From Arcticibacterium sp047623945 (GTDB lineage Bacteria > Bacteroidota > Bacteroidia > Cytophagales > Spirosomataceae): a stretch of 64,000 nt of DNA. Position numbers and translations under genes: made by a program. Below the pieces are notes generated by a model that did no database searches, was not told the origin of the DNA, and saw only the letters and a program-made list of their open reading frames with translations. Positions 18,052 through 26,841 of this stretch are shown here, piece after piece (positions within the stretch are counted from its first letter, which is position 1; every line of letters starts with the position of its first letter). The DNA is taken from positions 1-64,000 of the forward strand of contig JBLHOT010000006.1 in assembly GCA_047623945.1 (NCBI GenBank), given 5' to 3'.

Positions 18052-18654
18052 ATGATTAGAAAGCCCAATTTTTCGATGAGTTCTGACGGATTACTACCGG
18101 TAATTGTACAAGATGAATATACACTTAAGGTGTTGATGCTGGGGTACATGAGTGCCGAAGCTTACGAAAAGACCCTTAAAGAAGAGAAGGTTACTTTTTT
18201 TAGCAGAAGTAAAAACAGGCTTTGGACTAAAGGGGAGACTTCTGAAAATTATCTTCATGTTAAAAGTGTTTCTGTAGATTGTGATGAAGATACCCTTTTG
18301 ATAAAAGCTTCTCCAGATGGCCCTACGTGCCATACAGGTGATGATACCTGTTGGCAAGAGAAAAATGAAGGGAAAGTGGGTTTCTTAAATCATTTGAAAC
18401 ATACCTTAAGAGATAGGCATGAGAATCCAAGTGAGAAATCTTACACGAGTAGTCTCTTTGCCAAAGGCATTAATAAAGTAGCTCAGAAAGTAGGGGAGGA
18501 AGCTGTGGAATTAGTGATAGAAGCCAAAGACGACAACAAAGATCTTTTCTTGGGCGAAGCCGCAGATTTGATGTATCACTATTTAGTGCTGCTAGAAGCC
18601 AAAAATATAGATTTAGACGAGGTAATAGATACTTTAATAACTAGACATAGATAA
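18052..18654 (+). CDS. hisIE: Bifunctional phosphoribosyl-AMP cyclohydrolase / phosphoribosyl-ATP pyrophosphatase
   Basis: Second and third steps of histidine synthesis in one polypeptide. The N-terminal HisI domain (about residues 1-110) has the LMLGYMS block, the SRSKNRLWTKGETS block, and the metal-binding region VDCDEDTLL / PTCHTGDDTCW. The C-terminal HisE domain (about 115-200) has SYTSSLFAKGINKVAQKVGEEAVELVIEA. I take ATG 18052 as the start; an in-frame GTG three codons earlier is less likely. No other his gene is in the window, so it is detached from the his operon or at its far end. The next gene starts one base after the stop. Confidence 0.95.
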   Translation: MIRKPNFSMSSDGLLPVIVQDEYTLKVLMLGYMSAEAYEKTLKEEKVTFFSRSKNRLWTKGETSENYLHVKSVSVDCDEDTLLIKASPDGPTCHTGDDTCWQEKNEGKVGFLNHLKHTLRDRHENPSEKSYTSSLFAKGINKVAQKVGEEAVELVIEAKDDNKDLFLGEAADLMYHYLVLLEAKNIDLDEVIDTLITRHR

Positions 18655-18655
18655 T

Positions 18656-18994
18656 ATGCTTAATTACGCAATAAGACTTATTTTGGTAGGGTTGGTAGTT
18701 TTTCAAATCCCCAATTTCCTAAATAACATTCACGTGGATGCTCTGCAAACTGCCATTATTGTGGCATTGGTGATGAGTCTCTTAAATACTTTTGTGAAGC
18801 CACTTTTGACCATTCTTTCATTTCCTATCACGGTTTTGACACTCGGTCTTTTTTACTTCGTGGTAACAGTAGCTATCGTGTACCTCTGCGATTACTTAAT
18901 AGCAGGGTTTAGAGTGAGTGGTTTTCTTCACCCCTTACTTTTTAGTTTTATTATAAGTTTGGTTAATTCAGGCGTAGACTCTTTTCAGAAATGA
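18656..18994 (+). CDS. Phage-holin-superfamily-IV-like small membrane protein
   Basis: A 112-residue protein with four hydrophobic helices, of the DUF/PF04020 type often labelled 'phage holin family'. The segments NTFVKPLLTILSFPITVLTLG and the C-terminal LINxGVDxF-like end (here LVNSGVDSF) are typical. In most bacteria this is a chromosomal membrane protein of unknown role, and no phage genes surround it, so the holin label should not be read as a prophage. It overlaps the following lipoprotein gene by four bases (ATGA), so the two are translationally coupled. Confidence 0.75.
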   Translation: MLNYAIRLILVGLVVFQIPNFLNNIHVDALQTAIIVALVMSLLNTFVKPLLTILSFPITVLTLGLFYFVVTVAIVYLCDYLIAGFRVSGFLHPLLFSFIISLVNSGVDSFQK

Positions 18995-19368
18995 ATCAGC
19001 TGGCTATACTTACATTGCTCTTGATAGCTACGTCATGTAGTCTAGGACCTATTGATATGGGAGCAGATTTTGATACGGCGGCCTTTAGGTCGGATAGGAA
19101 AGCCTGTGAGGGTAAAAGAGAGCGGCTAAGCCCACATCTAGAAATGGTCAAGGATTCGTTACTTGGATATGGTGAAAACAAGCTCACTGCCACCTTAGGT
19201 AGGTACGATTTACAAATGCTGGATAAGCGAAATCAAAAAGTCTTTATTTACTTCTTAGCCGCTGGGCCTCAGTGTGAGGGCAAGGCAACAGACGCCCGTA
19301 CTATGGCCGTTTATTTTAATGCGACTAAATTGGTGAAAGAAATTACTTTTCAGGAGGGGATTCTTTAA
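18991..19368 (+). CDS. Small predicted lipoprotein of unknown function
   Basis: A 125-residue protein with a short signal peptide ending in a lipobox, LIATSC (Cys16), so it is predicted to be lipidated and held at a membrane surface. The mature part shows a K-x-x-C pattern and a region ALGRYDL-like (here ATLGRYDLQMLDKRNQKVFIYFL) resembling small outer-membrane-assembly-type folds, but I do not recognise a family. It overlaps the small membrane protein before it. Its stop is immediately next to the stop of the convergent glycosyltransferase. Confidence 0.6.
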   Translation: MNQLAILTLLLIATSCSLGPIDMGADFDTAAFRSDRKACEGKRERLSPHLEMVKDSLLGYGENKLTATLGRYDLQMLDKRNQKVFIYFLAAGPQCEGKATDARTMAVYFNATKLVKEITFQEGIL

Positions 19369-20820
19369 TTAAGCCTCAAAAAGAGCATGCTTAATGGTGT
19401 AATAAACAATAACACCGTAGCCTAAAAATACCATAAAGTGAAATGGCATCATGCCGTAGAGTTGCTTCTGAGCATCTATAAAAAGTATGCCCAGAAAGGT
19501 CAAAGAAATGAGCCCCTCTATCCATGTGAGAAAGCCTATCTTCTTAATGGAGTAGACGTTTCCTTTCCAGCTATCTGTTTTGTTTATCACATTAAACTTG
19601 GGCGTTCTTACAAAAGGCGTTTTTTTGCCCATCAGGCCTTCTACCACGGCTATGGTATTATGTAGCGAAAGCCCCATCATAAAGACTAGAAACATAAAAA
19701 ATCGTTTCACGAATGTGATGAAAGACTTGTTTTTACGTCTAAAGGCCAACCAATAAAAGGCACCCAATATCAGCCAGTTCACCTGAAACAGCGTAGTAAG
19801 GTTCACTAGTGTATGGTAATCCGAGAATATATGCGTGTTTAAAACCAATGGAATACTAAAAAAAGCCAAGCCCATCACACTAATGAAAATAGAGCTGTTT
19901 AAAAGGTGGTAAAAGCCATGAAGCTTTGAGCCGAGGCTCATGTTTTCAGCCCTCACTAATTTCTTAGCATTTTTTACAAAACATTCTGCTCCACCTTTCA
20001 TCCATCTGTATTGCTGAGACTTAACCGCAGGTAGGGTCACTGGAAGCTCTGCTGGAGACTCTAGCTCTCTTAGGTATTCAAATTTCCACCCTTTGAGCTG
20101 TGCTCTGTAGCTTAGGTCTAAATCTTCTGTTAAGGTATCTGGAGACCAGCCTCCTGCGTCCGCAATGGTTTCCTTTCGCCATACACCCGCTGTGCCGTTA
20201 AAGTTAATGAAATGATTTCCCGCGGCTCTTCCTGGTTGCTCTATAAAAAAGTGGGCATCTAAGCCAAAAGCTTGAAGTTTTGTCAATAATGAGTAATCTT
20301 CATTGATGTGTTCCCATCTGGTTTGCACCACACCCACTTTTGGATCCTGAAATAGGGGCACTGTTTTCTTTAAAAAATCAACGGAAGGGATAAAGTCTGC
20401 ATCAAAAATGGCGATGAATTCTCCTTTAATGTCTTTGAGCCCATATTTTAGGGCTCCTGCTTTATAACCAACGCGGTCTGGTCTTCTGACCAGTTTTATA
20501 TCAAAACCTTTTTCTTGATACTCTTCGGTTTTGGCTTCTAAGAGGCTTGTGGTGATGTCATTAGAGTCATCTAGAATCTGAATTTCTAGTTTATTTAGCG
20601 GGTAATCAATTTTTGTTATGGAATCAATGAGTCTATTGACCACATATTTTTCATTATAAATAGGTAATTGTATGGTAACCAAAGGTAGTTCGGCCTTTGG
20701 GTCAATGATTTCTGCTGGTTTATATCTAAAATGAGACACAATTAAACTGAACTGCATGAGGCAATACAGAAAAATAATAGTGAGTGGTACTAAATAGGCT
20801 ATTAGAAAAACTAAATCCAT
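19369..20820 (-). CDS. Processive-type family 2 glycosyltransferase (cellulose synthase-like)
   Basis: Membrane glycosyltransferase of 483 residues: one N-terminal helix, a cytoplasmic GT-A domain (about 40-300) and about four C-terminal helices. The GT domain has PIYNEKYVVNRLIDSI, DDSND, the DADFIP metal motif, a TED motif in LTEDLDLSYRAQLKGW, and QQYRWMKG, the QxxRW motif of processive enzymes. It could polymerise a polysaccharide or extend a glycolipid. It starts three bases after a dolichol-phosphate-mannose-synthase-like gene, so the two probably act together. Bacteroidota carry this pair widely; the product is not known to me. Confidence 0.85.
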   Translation of the reverse strand: MDLVFLIAYLVPLTIIFLYCLMQFSLIVSHFRYKPAEIIDPKAELPLVTIQLPIYNEKYVVNRLIDSITKIDYPLNKLEIQILDDSNDITTSLLEAKTEEYQEKGFDIKLVRRPDRVGYKAGALKYGLKDIKGEFIAIFDADFIPSVDFLKKTVPLFQDPKVGVVQTRWEHINEDYSLLTKLQAFGLDAHFFIEQPGRAAGNHFINFNGTAGVWRKETIADAGGWSPDTLTEDLDLSYRAQLKGWKFEYLRELESPAELPVTLPAVKSQQYRWMKGGAECFVKNAKKLVRAENMSLGSKLHGFYHLLNSSIFISVMGLAFFSIPLVLNTHIFSDYHTLVNLTTLFQVNWLILGAFYWLAFRRKNKSFITFVKRFFMFLVFMMGLSLHNTIAVVEGLMGKKTPFVRTPKFNVINKTDSWKGNVYSIKKIGFLTWIEGLISLTFLGILFIDAQKQLYGMMPFHFMVFLGYGVIVYYTIKHALFEA

Positions 20821-20823
20821 GTA

Positions 20824-21513
20824 TTATTTCAAGGCGTATTTAAAAATCCAAGATAATATTTTGTAGCCAGCGAGGACAGTTCCTTTGAGCGTTCCAGAAA
20901 CCTTAGATTGTCCTATTCGTACTCGATAATTTACCGGCACCTCAGTTACTTTATACTTTTGTTTGGCTGCTTTTAACTGCATTTCAACAGTCCATCCATA
21001 GGTCTGATCCTCCATTTGAAGGTCTATCAACTTTTGATATCTAATTGCCCTAAAAGGGCCTAAATCGGTATAAGTTACGCCAAAAAACAGTTTGATAAGT
21101 CTTGTGGCAAGCCAATTTCCAAATATCTGCTGAGGAGTCATGGAGCCGGCTTCTTTTTGGCCTAAATCTCTACTTCCGATAACCATATCATAATCTTCTT
21201 TTAGGATTGGTGCTATGACGTCGGTAAGTTCTGCCGGGTAATCTGAGTAGTCTGCATCCAGGAAAACCACAATAGCCACATCTTTTCCTTCTAAAGCTTC
21301 TATACCTTTTAAGCAAGCAAAGCCATAGCCTTGTCGAGGTTCATTTATAACTGTAGCACCTGCTTTTTTTGCGGCTTCCGCGGTGTGGTCACTAGAATTG
21401 TTATTAACCACAATAATCTCTTCCACATAAGTGGGAATCTCTGCAATGACTTTATCAATGGAAAGGGCTTCGTTAAAAGCGGGAATGATGACAAAAATGC
21501 CCTTAGGTGTCAA
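20824..21513 (-). CDS. Family 2 glycosyltransferase, polyprenyl-phosphate sugar synthase-like
   Basis: A 229-residue enzyme resembling dolichol/undecaprenyl-phosphate hexose synthases. The nucleotide-sugar site is in VIIPAFNEALSIDKVI and VVNNNSSDHT, with the metal motif DADYSDYP near residue 85 and GSRDLGQKEAGSMTPQQ near 115-130. There are no C-terminal membrane helices. The start is TTG at 21513; no ATG fits without losing the first beta strand. It would charge a lipid carrier with a sugar, plausibly the donor for the membrane glycosyltransferase encoded three bases downstream. Confidence 0.82.
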   Translation of the reverse strand: MTPKGIFVIIPAFNEALSIDKVIAEIPTYVEEIIVVNNNSSDHTAEAAKKAGATVINEPRQGYGFACLKGIEALEGKDVAIVVFLDADYSDYPAELTDVIAPILKEDYDMVIGSRDLGQKEAGSMTPQQIFGNWLATRLIKLFFGVTYTDLGPFRAIRYQKLIDLQMEDQTYGWTVEMQLKAAKQKYKVTEVPVNYRVRIGQSKVSGTLKGTVLAGYKILSWIFKYALK

Positions 21514-21567
21514 TGATTTATCTTTTTCTCAAAAATATGTAGAATGAACAACTATTTACGACAAAAA

Positions 21568-22602
21568 TCAGTCAATAGATTGCGGCGTGTAATTTTGGCA
21601 GTATTTGTCATACAAACTTTCTGCTCTTTTTTGATTCAGTACCTTCAGCTGATTGTAATCGGCACAGGCACTAGAAGTTTTGTTGAGAAAAATATGAGCG
21701 GCTGCCCTCAAGTAATAGGAGTCTATCAGATATGGATTTTTTTCAATAGCCTTGGAAAAATAATATACCGAAGACCGATAATTTTTGGCAGAAAAGTAAT
21801 AGCGACCATTTGACTCGTATTCTTCTGCCGTAATTTTATCATCGTCGCTAGAGGAATAATCTTCTTTGCTCCACCCCAGGTCAAAATTATACTCTATTTC
21901 ACAGTTTACAGCCTTTCCCAGATATTTAGCGGGTAGCCATTTGCCTTTAGTTTTATTAATGGCGTCAATAAGCTTCTGATCATATTTTTGATTAGAACTC
22001 GCCATTATTTTTTGCCCTAGAAGCTTACCTTCTTTTGTTACCACGAAACGAACCACAAAACCGCCTTTCTTATATTCAGGATACTTAAAGTTGGCAAAAA
22101 TGTAGTCCATGGCACTAAATCGTGCGTTCATGAATTTTGGTTCAAGTACTCCTGGGAGTAGGATATAAACCTTGTCATTGTTTTTGGCCGTATAAAATTC
22201 TGGGCTTGTCCCTAAGTCATAGGTTGGCTTAAAGTTCATTTTTAAACGAATAGGCTCTATGTCATCAGAATGCTTGACCTGTTCCAATTCTAAAATCGGA
22301 TTGTCAAGGCGGGTTATTTTAAAGTAACTGCCTCTATAGCCGAGGATACTATCTTCTATCGAATAGCTCGTATAAGAGTTTTTACCGTCAATAGAAATGA
22401 TGAGGCTATCACGCATAAATTCCAGCCCAAAGCTGGAATTTAAAAGATTAGCGTCATAAATGGTACTTCCGTCTTTCAGGCTTATCCTATCCTTAATCCA
22501 TTCTCCCTGAAGGGCTTTTTTTAGGGTATTTTGAGAAATACCTTGAATGGTGATGAATAATAAAACGAAAAAGACGGAAGTGGTTTTTAAATATTTAGAC
22601 AT
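21568..22602 (-). CDS. Secreted TonB-C-like/TPR protein
   Basis: A 344-residue exported protein with an N-terminal signal peptide (VFFVLLFITIQGISQ). Its middle region, about 185-250, resembles the TonB C-terminal fold used in many Bacteroidota periplasmic proteins: GGFVVRFVVTKEGKLLGQKIM followed by KTKGKWLPA. The C-terminal end (about 265-335) has TPR-like helices (NGRYYFSAKNYRSSVYYFSKAIEKNP). It may be a periplasmic scaffold rather than a true energy transducer, as no transmembrane anchor or proline-rich spacer is seen. The ATG overlaps the stop of the S41 protease by one base (TAATG), a strong sign of coupled expression. Confidence 0.65.
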   Translation of the reverse strand: MSKYLKTTSVFFVLLFITIQGISQNTLKKALQGEWIKDRISLKDGSTIYDANLLNSSFGLEFMRDSLIISIDGKNSYTSYSIEDSILGYRGSYFKITRLDNPILELEQVKHSDDIEPIRLKMNFKPTYDLGTSPEFYTAKNNDKVYILLPGVLEPKFMNARFSAMDYIFANFKYPEYKKGGFVVRFVVTKEGKLLGQKIMASSNQKYDQKLIDAINKTKGKWLPAKYLGKAVNCEIEYNFDLGWSKEDYSSSDDDKITAEEYESNGRYYFSAKNYRSSVYYFSKAIEKNPYLIDSYYLRAAAHIFLNKTSSACADYNQLKVLNQKRAESLYDKYCQNYTPQSID

Positions 22603-24065
22603 TATTTGTTTTTGCTCAAGTACTCTGAGGCATACTTTATCCAGTCGGCCTCTCTATTTGGTACTTTAACGTCAGGCTTAATTCCCTTATTATCAATTCG
22701 GCTTTCTCTGGCACTTTTGGCAAGGCCAAAAGCTAATCTCCATCCAAAAGCTGGCAATCCCCAATCTCTTACTTCAATGTAATCTGCGAGACCTTTCGTT
22801 TTAGTACCAATAACAACAGTTTTGTCGCTTTGTTTGGCTTCTAAAGTAACACTTTCTGCTGTACTTGCAGTGTTTTCATTTACCAAAATCGCTACTTTTT
22901 TTGGATAAGGCATGGCTCTCACATATTGGAATACTTTATCTGGGCCTTGAATATCAGAACCCATATTATTTTTCATCTCTGTAATAACTTCTTGAAGCTT
23001 AGGGGCTAAAATTCTCTTATACTTGGGAAAGTTCTGAATAGACTCTAGCTCATGCGTTAATAAAATAAGGTTTTCTTCAGAAGCTCTAAATACACCGCCT
23101 TTTCTTATGATTGGCTTGTCAGCAATATAAGGGTAGAGAGCGGAGAATGCATTCTCATCGCCTCCCGGGTTATTCCTTAAATCCACAATAAGATTTTCTG
23201 TATTGGTTAGCAACCTCTTATTTTTATTAATCATTTCCTGAATATAATCTGCAGCGTCAATGATAGTAAACGGCGGTAGTGTTATTAGTACGGTATTAGC
23301 ATCTATTTTCTCAACTCGCCACTCTGGCAGACGTGTCAAAATATCCTCGTTGTTTATTTCTTCTAGAGGGGCGGGGTACACTTTTTTAAACTTGTAGATG
23401 TCGTCTATTACAAGATAGTTCTTCACAAGTCTTCCAAGTTTCTTAGTACTTGTGAAGTCTGCGTAGTAGTATTTGCTGTCGAACTTATCTTCGCTAACCT
23501 CCTTAAGAGTAAATTTAACTTTGCCCTCGGTCCATAGTTCGTCTCTCTTACTCAACAAGAATCCTTTATATCTTCCTTTCTTTCTGTCGGCTACTACGCC
23601 CACTCTATAGTTTTTGTCTTCGGTTTCCCAAACCCCTACGACATTTGATTGAGCCGGATTTTTGTCTAAGTAACTTTTAAAGGCAGCTTCGCCTTTAAAG
23701 GGCATCTTGTCCACTTTTGAAGCTCTCTTAACTATTTCCTTAGAAGATTCAGGTTTGACAAAAGGGCTTTGAATGTTAATAAAAAGATGACCGTCTTCAA
23801 AGAAGGCAAGCCAGTCGTTTACCACATGATAACAAGCCTCGGCCTTATCAATTTTGGCAGCTTTTTTTACGGTTTCTGCCGTAAGTGCATCAAACTTCTT
23901 TTTGTTTCTGTCCGTGATTTTTTCATTCCAGCCAGCGTAATTGTCTTCTGTCTTTTGATAGATTTCTTCAAAATTTCTGGCACATAAGCTCTGGTTTTTT
24001 TGCTGAGCATGCGTGTAAACACTGGAAAGCAAAAGGGTACTTAGTAGGAAGGTTATTTTTTTCAT
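22602..24065 (-). CDS. Exported S41-family peptidase
   Basis: A 487-residue exported protein with a signal peptide (residues 1-20, ending in THAQ) and a C-terminal S41 tail-protease domain. DLRNNPGGDENAF (about 298-310) is the strand-turn block, TASTAES carries the probable nucleophile Ser, and the catalytic Lys is in TKTKG. The Ser-Lys spacing (about 23) is slightly shorter than in CtpA. No PDZ domain is evident, which sets it apart from the protease at 45597. A lipocalin-like or unclassified region spans about 100-200. The partner TonB/TPR gene overlaps its stop, suggesting a two-protein periplasmic unit. Confidence 0.8.
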   Translation of the reverse strand: MKKITFLLSTLLLSSVYTHAQQKNQSLCARNFEEIYQKTEDNYAGWNEKITDRNKKKFDALTAETVKKAAKIDKAEACYHVVNDWLAFFEDGHLFINIQSPFVKPESSKEIVKRASKVDKMPFKGEAAFKSYLDKNPAQSNVVGVWETEDKNYRVGVVADRKKGRYKGFLLSKRDELWTEGKVKFTLKEVSEDKFDSKYYYADFTSTKKLGRLVKNYLVIDDIYKFKKVYPAPLEEINNEDILTRLPEWRVEKIDANTVLITLPPFTIIDAADYIQEMINKNKRLLTNTENLIVDLRNNPGGDENAFSALYPYIADKPIIRKGGVFRASEENLILLTHELESIQNFPKYKRILAPKLQEVITEMKNNMGSDIQGPDKVFQYVRAMPYPKKVAILVNENTASTAESVTLEAKQSDKTVVIGTKTKGLADYIEVRDWGLPAFGWRLAFGLAKSARESRIDNKGIKPDVKVPNREADWIKYASEYLSKNK

Positions 24066-24206
24066 TTTGCACGCGTATTTTTTTATTGCTACCAGTACAA
24101 TACCAAAACGGTGCCAAAAAAATCAAAAACCTTTTGAAGAATACGGAGAATGATCTTTAGATCTAATAAGATTAGCTATAAGAGGCTATTAGACAGACAT
24201 ATACGA

Positions 24207-25412
24207 TTAGTCTTCTCCGTCGGGGAGTTCTAAATGTTTTATTGGAGATATGGCATTCCCAGCTATGCCCTTAATGCTTCCATACATATCAATGGTATTG
24301 TTGGTGACTTTGTCAATCTGAACTTCACGCTCTTTCCAAATACGTTGCATGGCTCTTTTTTCTCTATCTAATTCGTTTTTGAGGCTGGAGAAGCCCTCTA
24401 CGATGGCTTCTATTTGTTGCCTAAATTGGTTGCTGGTAAAGAAACTATAAATCAAAGTCATCTTATCTGCTTTGTTCTCATTTATGGACTTTGTTTGTTG
24501 TGTTCTAATGAGAATCTGCCTAAGGACGAAAACCAATCCTTTCACTTCATGGAATCCACAAACCCAAACGCCGTCTTTTTCGCCAAATCGTTCTAAGTCT
24601 TTCGGCATAGTTTGCGTAACTAGCACGGCTATTTCAGCTCCAGTTTCACGTTGGTCCGTTTTTAGCTTTTCTATCCAATCTCCTCCCCAATTCTGCGTCC
24701 GTTTGCTTTCGAAAATTATTTTTCCGCAGTTTTGACCAAACTCATTCATGACCGTCTGAATGGCATCTGCCCCACGAATACCCTTTTTTACCTCTTCTAT
24801 TTCGTCATATGGAAAAGCCCTCGCCAAGATAGATTCTATCTCCAGTTCTTGAATTTCACCCTGTAATTGCATGGAGCCTTGTTGAGCTTTACGCTGCATT
24901 TCTTTCACAAGGTTCATTTGGTCTTCCAGCTTCTTCTCGTATTCTTTTTTAACAAGCTCAAACTCTTCGTCTTTCTGTTTTTTTGCCTTTTCTTCTATGG
25001 CTCTACTCTTTTCCAAAAGTTCTTTTTCAAGCTTAAGCTGCAGTTGTTCTTGTTGCATCTTTAGTTCATTTTCTCTTTTGAGTAGCACTAGCTCTTTCTT
25101 TTGAGCATCTAAAATGACTTGCTGTTTAACTTTGTTGTCCTCTTTTAAGGCGGCCAACTCTACAGACTTTTTTTCATCTGCTCTTTTCTGAGCTTCGCCT
25201 TGGGCTATGGCCCACATTTTCTTTTTCTCTTCCTGTTCAAATCGCCTTTTTTCTTCTAAAAGCTGTTTCTTGTAAAGCTCTAATTTTTCTCCATTCAGCT
25301 TTTCTTGTTCCGAAAATCGTTTTTTCAGTTCAATTTCCATGTGCTTTTGAAGGGCTTCGCCAGCATCAAAAACATGTCCACAGTTAGGGCAAGTGGTTTG
25401 GTTTGGGCTCAT
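24207..25412 (-). CDS. DUF2130 coiled-coil protein
   Basis: A 401-residue protein with an N-terminal CPNCGHVFDAGEAL segment that looks like half of a zinc ribbon. A long, highly charged coiled coil (about 25-180) follows, rich in E/K/Q heptads, then the DUF2130 domain (about 195-345) with EIESILARAFPYDEIEEVKKG, the KIIFESKRTQNWGGDWIEKLK block and ITQTMP-like VTQTMPKDLERFG. The E-S-K and D-WxxKLK layout recalls PD-(D/E)xK nuclease folds, but this is my inference and no nuclease activity is established. It overlaps the upstream membrane gene by four bases. Confidence 0.8.
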   Translation of the reverse strand: MSPNQTTCPNCGHVFDAGEALQKHMEIELKKRFSEQEKLNGEKLELYKKQLLEEKRRFEQEEKKKMWAIAQGEAQKRADEKKSVELAALKEDNKVKQQVILDAQKKELVLLKRENELKMQQEQLQLKLEKELLEKSRAIEEKAKKQKDEEFELVKKEYEKKLEDQMNLVKEMQRKAQQGSMQLQGEIQELEIESILARAFPYDEIEEVKKGIRGADAIQTVMNEFGQNCGKIIFESKRTQNWGGDWIEKLKTDQRETGAEIAVLVTQTMPKDLERFGEKDGVWVCGFHEVKGLVFVLRQILIRTQQTKSINENKADKMTLIYSFFTSNQFRQQIEAIVEGFSSLKNELDREKRAMQRIWKEREVQIDKVTNNTIDMYGSIKGIAGNAISPIKHLELPDGED

Positions 25413-25975
25413 ACTTTTCTAAAGATTCTTGAAAAATGGAAAAGTAACGCAGCCCCGGTAAGTACCAGTCCTACATAATGAAGGACGGAAGGCACTGCTC
25501 CTTCAAAAGCACCGCTAAGTCTTGAGAGTATGGTAACCACCATGATGATGAAAAGGTAATAGAAGTAAAAAGAATCCATCCAAAGAGGAGGGTTTTTTGT
25601 CTTTAAAACCCATGGATAGATTAATAATGTCAGGTAGCCGAGAGCTCCTCCGAGAATCTTGAAAGGGACAAGCTCTATTTGATTTAAGTAAACATTTAGA
25701 GCTAAGAAAATGAAGTGAATAGCGTGTAAAACACTAAAGATGGCAATCAAGCCTATGAAATTCTCTCTGAAACTTCCTCTTCGGTCAGACCAGTTTAAGG
25801 TTGTTAAAAGGAAAGTAGCCAATAGAAAAAAGAGGGACAGTCTACCGCTATATCTGGCCGCAAGCCTAAAGGTTTCTCCAGTTTCGTAAGCGTTACTAAA
25901 ATAGGAGTAGGCAAGAATAAGGCCCTCCGCTATTAGTGCCAAGAGAAACAACTTTCTTAGGCTTTGCTTTATCAT
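25409..25975 (-). CDS. Ferric-reductase-like heme-type membrane protein
   Basis: A 188-residue membrane protein with five or six helices. The pattern ARYSGRLSLFFLLATF, then FSVLHAIHFIFLALNVY, then VLHYVGLVLTGAALLFHFSR places His residues in separate helices, as in the YedZ/MsrQ and ferric-reductase-like domain that binds b heme. No FAD or NAD(P) domain is attached, so it would need a partner. It lies inside an operon with a fumarylacetoacetate hydrolase-family gene before it and DUF2130 after it, overlapping both by four bases. The role is unknown; the heme suggestion is inference. Confidence 0.55.
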   Translation of the reverse strand: MIKQSLRKLFLLALIAEGLILAYSYFSNAYETGETFRLAARYSGRLSLFFLLATFLLTTLNWSDRRGSFRENFIGLIAIFSVLHAIHFIFLALNVYLNQIELVPFKILGGALGYLTLLIYPWVLKTKNPPLWMDSFYFYYLFIIMVVTILSRLSGAFEGAVPSVLHYVGLVLTGAALLFHFSRIFRKV

Positions 25976-26829
25976 GCTTTGTAGGCTTTTGCTGTTTGTG
26001 TTTGTATGCCCAGGCCTTCTATACCAAGTTCCATGATATCCCCTTCTTTTATAAATACGGGAGGCTTAAAGCCCAAACCTACACCAGAAGGAGTGCCCGT
26101 AGAAATGACATCACCGGGTAATAGTGTCATATAATTACTCAGGTAGCTGACAATTTCATCTACATAAAAAATCATGTCATCGGTATTGGAGTCTTGAATC
26201 TTCTTACCGTTTCTTTTTAACCAGAGGTTTAGCTTCTGAGGGTTCGTGACTTCATCGGCTGTTGCTAAAAAAGGACCAAGGGGAGCAAACGTATCATTTG
26301 ATTTACCTTTAACCCATTGCCCACCTTTTTCTAATTGGAACGCTCTTTCACTATAGTCGTTATGCACGCAGTAACCTGCTACATAATCTAAAGCAGTTTC
26401 CTTGGTGACATAAGAGGCCTTTTTGCCAATTACTACAGCTAATTCTACCTCCCAGTCTGTTTTTTCTGAGTTTCTTGGAATAATGAGGTCATCATTTGGG
26501 CCACAAATTGCGGAGGTGGATTTGAAAAACACCAAAGGCTCTTTTGGCTTATCCATTCCTGCTTCGGTGGCATGTTTGGCATAATTTAGTCCAATACAAA
26601 TAATTTTTGAAGGTCTGGCAATACAAGGTCCCAAGCGAATAGATGGATCTATTTCAGGACAAGAAGCCTTATTTGAGGCAAACCAAGTCTTTAGTCTCTC
26701 TATGCCCTCATTTTCAAAAAAAAGCTCATTAAAATCTTCGCCAAAACCAGACACATCTCTCCAGACATTGTGGCTATCAATAATTCCGGGCTTTTCTTGT
26801 CCTTCTATTCCGTGTCTAATAAGTTTCAT
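25972..26829 (-). CDS. Fumarylacetoacetate hydrolase-family protein
   Basis: A 285-residue metal-dependent hydrolase/decarboxylase of the FAH superfamily. The conserved blocks are CIGLNYAKHATEAG, PLVFFKSTSAICGP, the metal-ligand segment SEKTDWEVELAVVIGK, GYCVHNDYSERAFQ, GKSNDTFAPLGP and ISTGTPSGVGLG. Members hydrolyse or decarboxylate beta-diketo or oxaloacetate-like substrates, for example ureidoglycolate-lyase-annotated and 2,4-diketo-3-deoxy sugar-acid hydrolases. The SDR gene 12 bases upstream makes a sugar-acid or fucose/rhamnose-type oxidative pathway plausible, but no transporter or other pathway gene is present. Confidence 0.88.
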   Translation of the reverse strand: MKLIRHGIEGQEKPGIIDSHNVWRDVSGFGEDFNELFFENEGIERLKTWFASNKASCPEIDPSIRLGPCIARPSKIICIGLNYAKHATEAGMDKPKEPLVFFKSTSAICGPNDDLIIPRNSEKTDWEVELAVVIGKKASYVTKETALDYVAGYCVHNDYSERAFQLEKGGQWVKGKSNDTFAPLGPFLATADEVTNPQKLNLWLKRNGKKIQDSNTDDMIFYVDEIVSYLSNYMTLLPGDVISTGTPSGVGLGFKPPVFIKEGDIMELGIEGLGIQTQTAKAYKA

Positions 26830-26841
26830 CGAGTAAATTGA

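Noticed and set aside
18656..18994. Prophage holin
   Set aside because: The family name includes 'phage holin' but the gene is coupled to hisIE and a lipoprotein, with no phage gene nearby.
21544..21813. 89-codon plus-strand frame over the end of the TonB-C/TPR gene
   Set aside because: It overlaps a real gene on the other strand and has no recognisable features.
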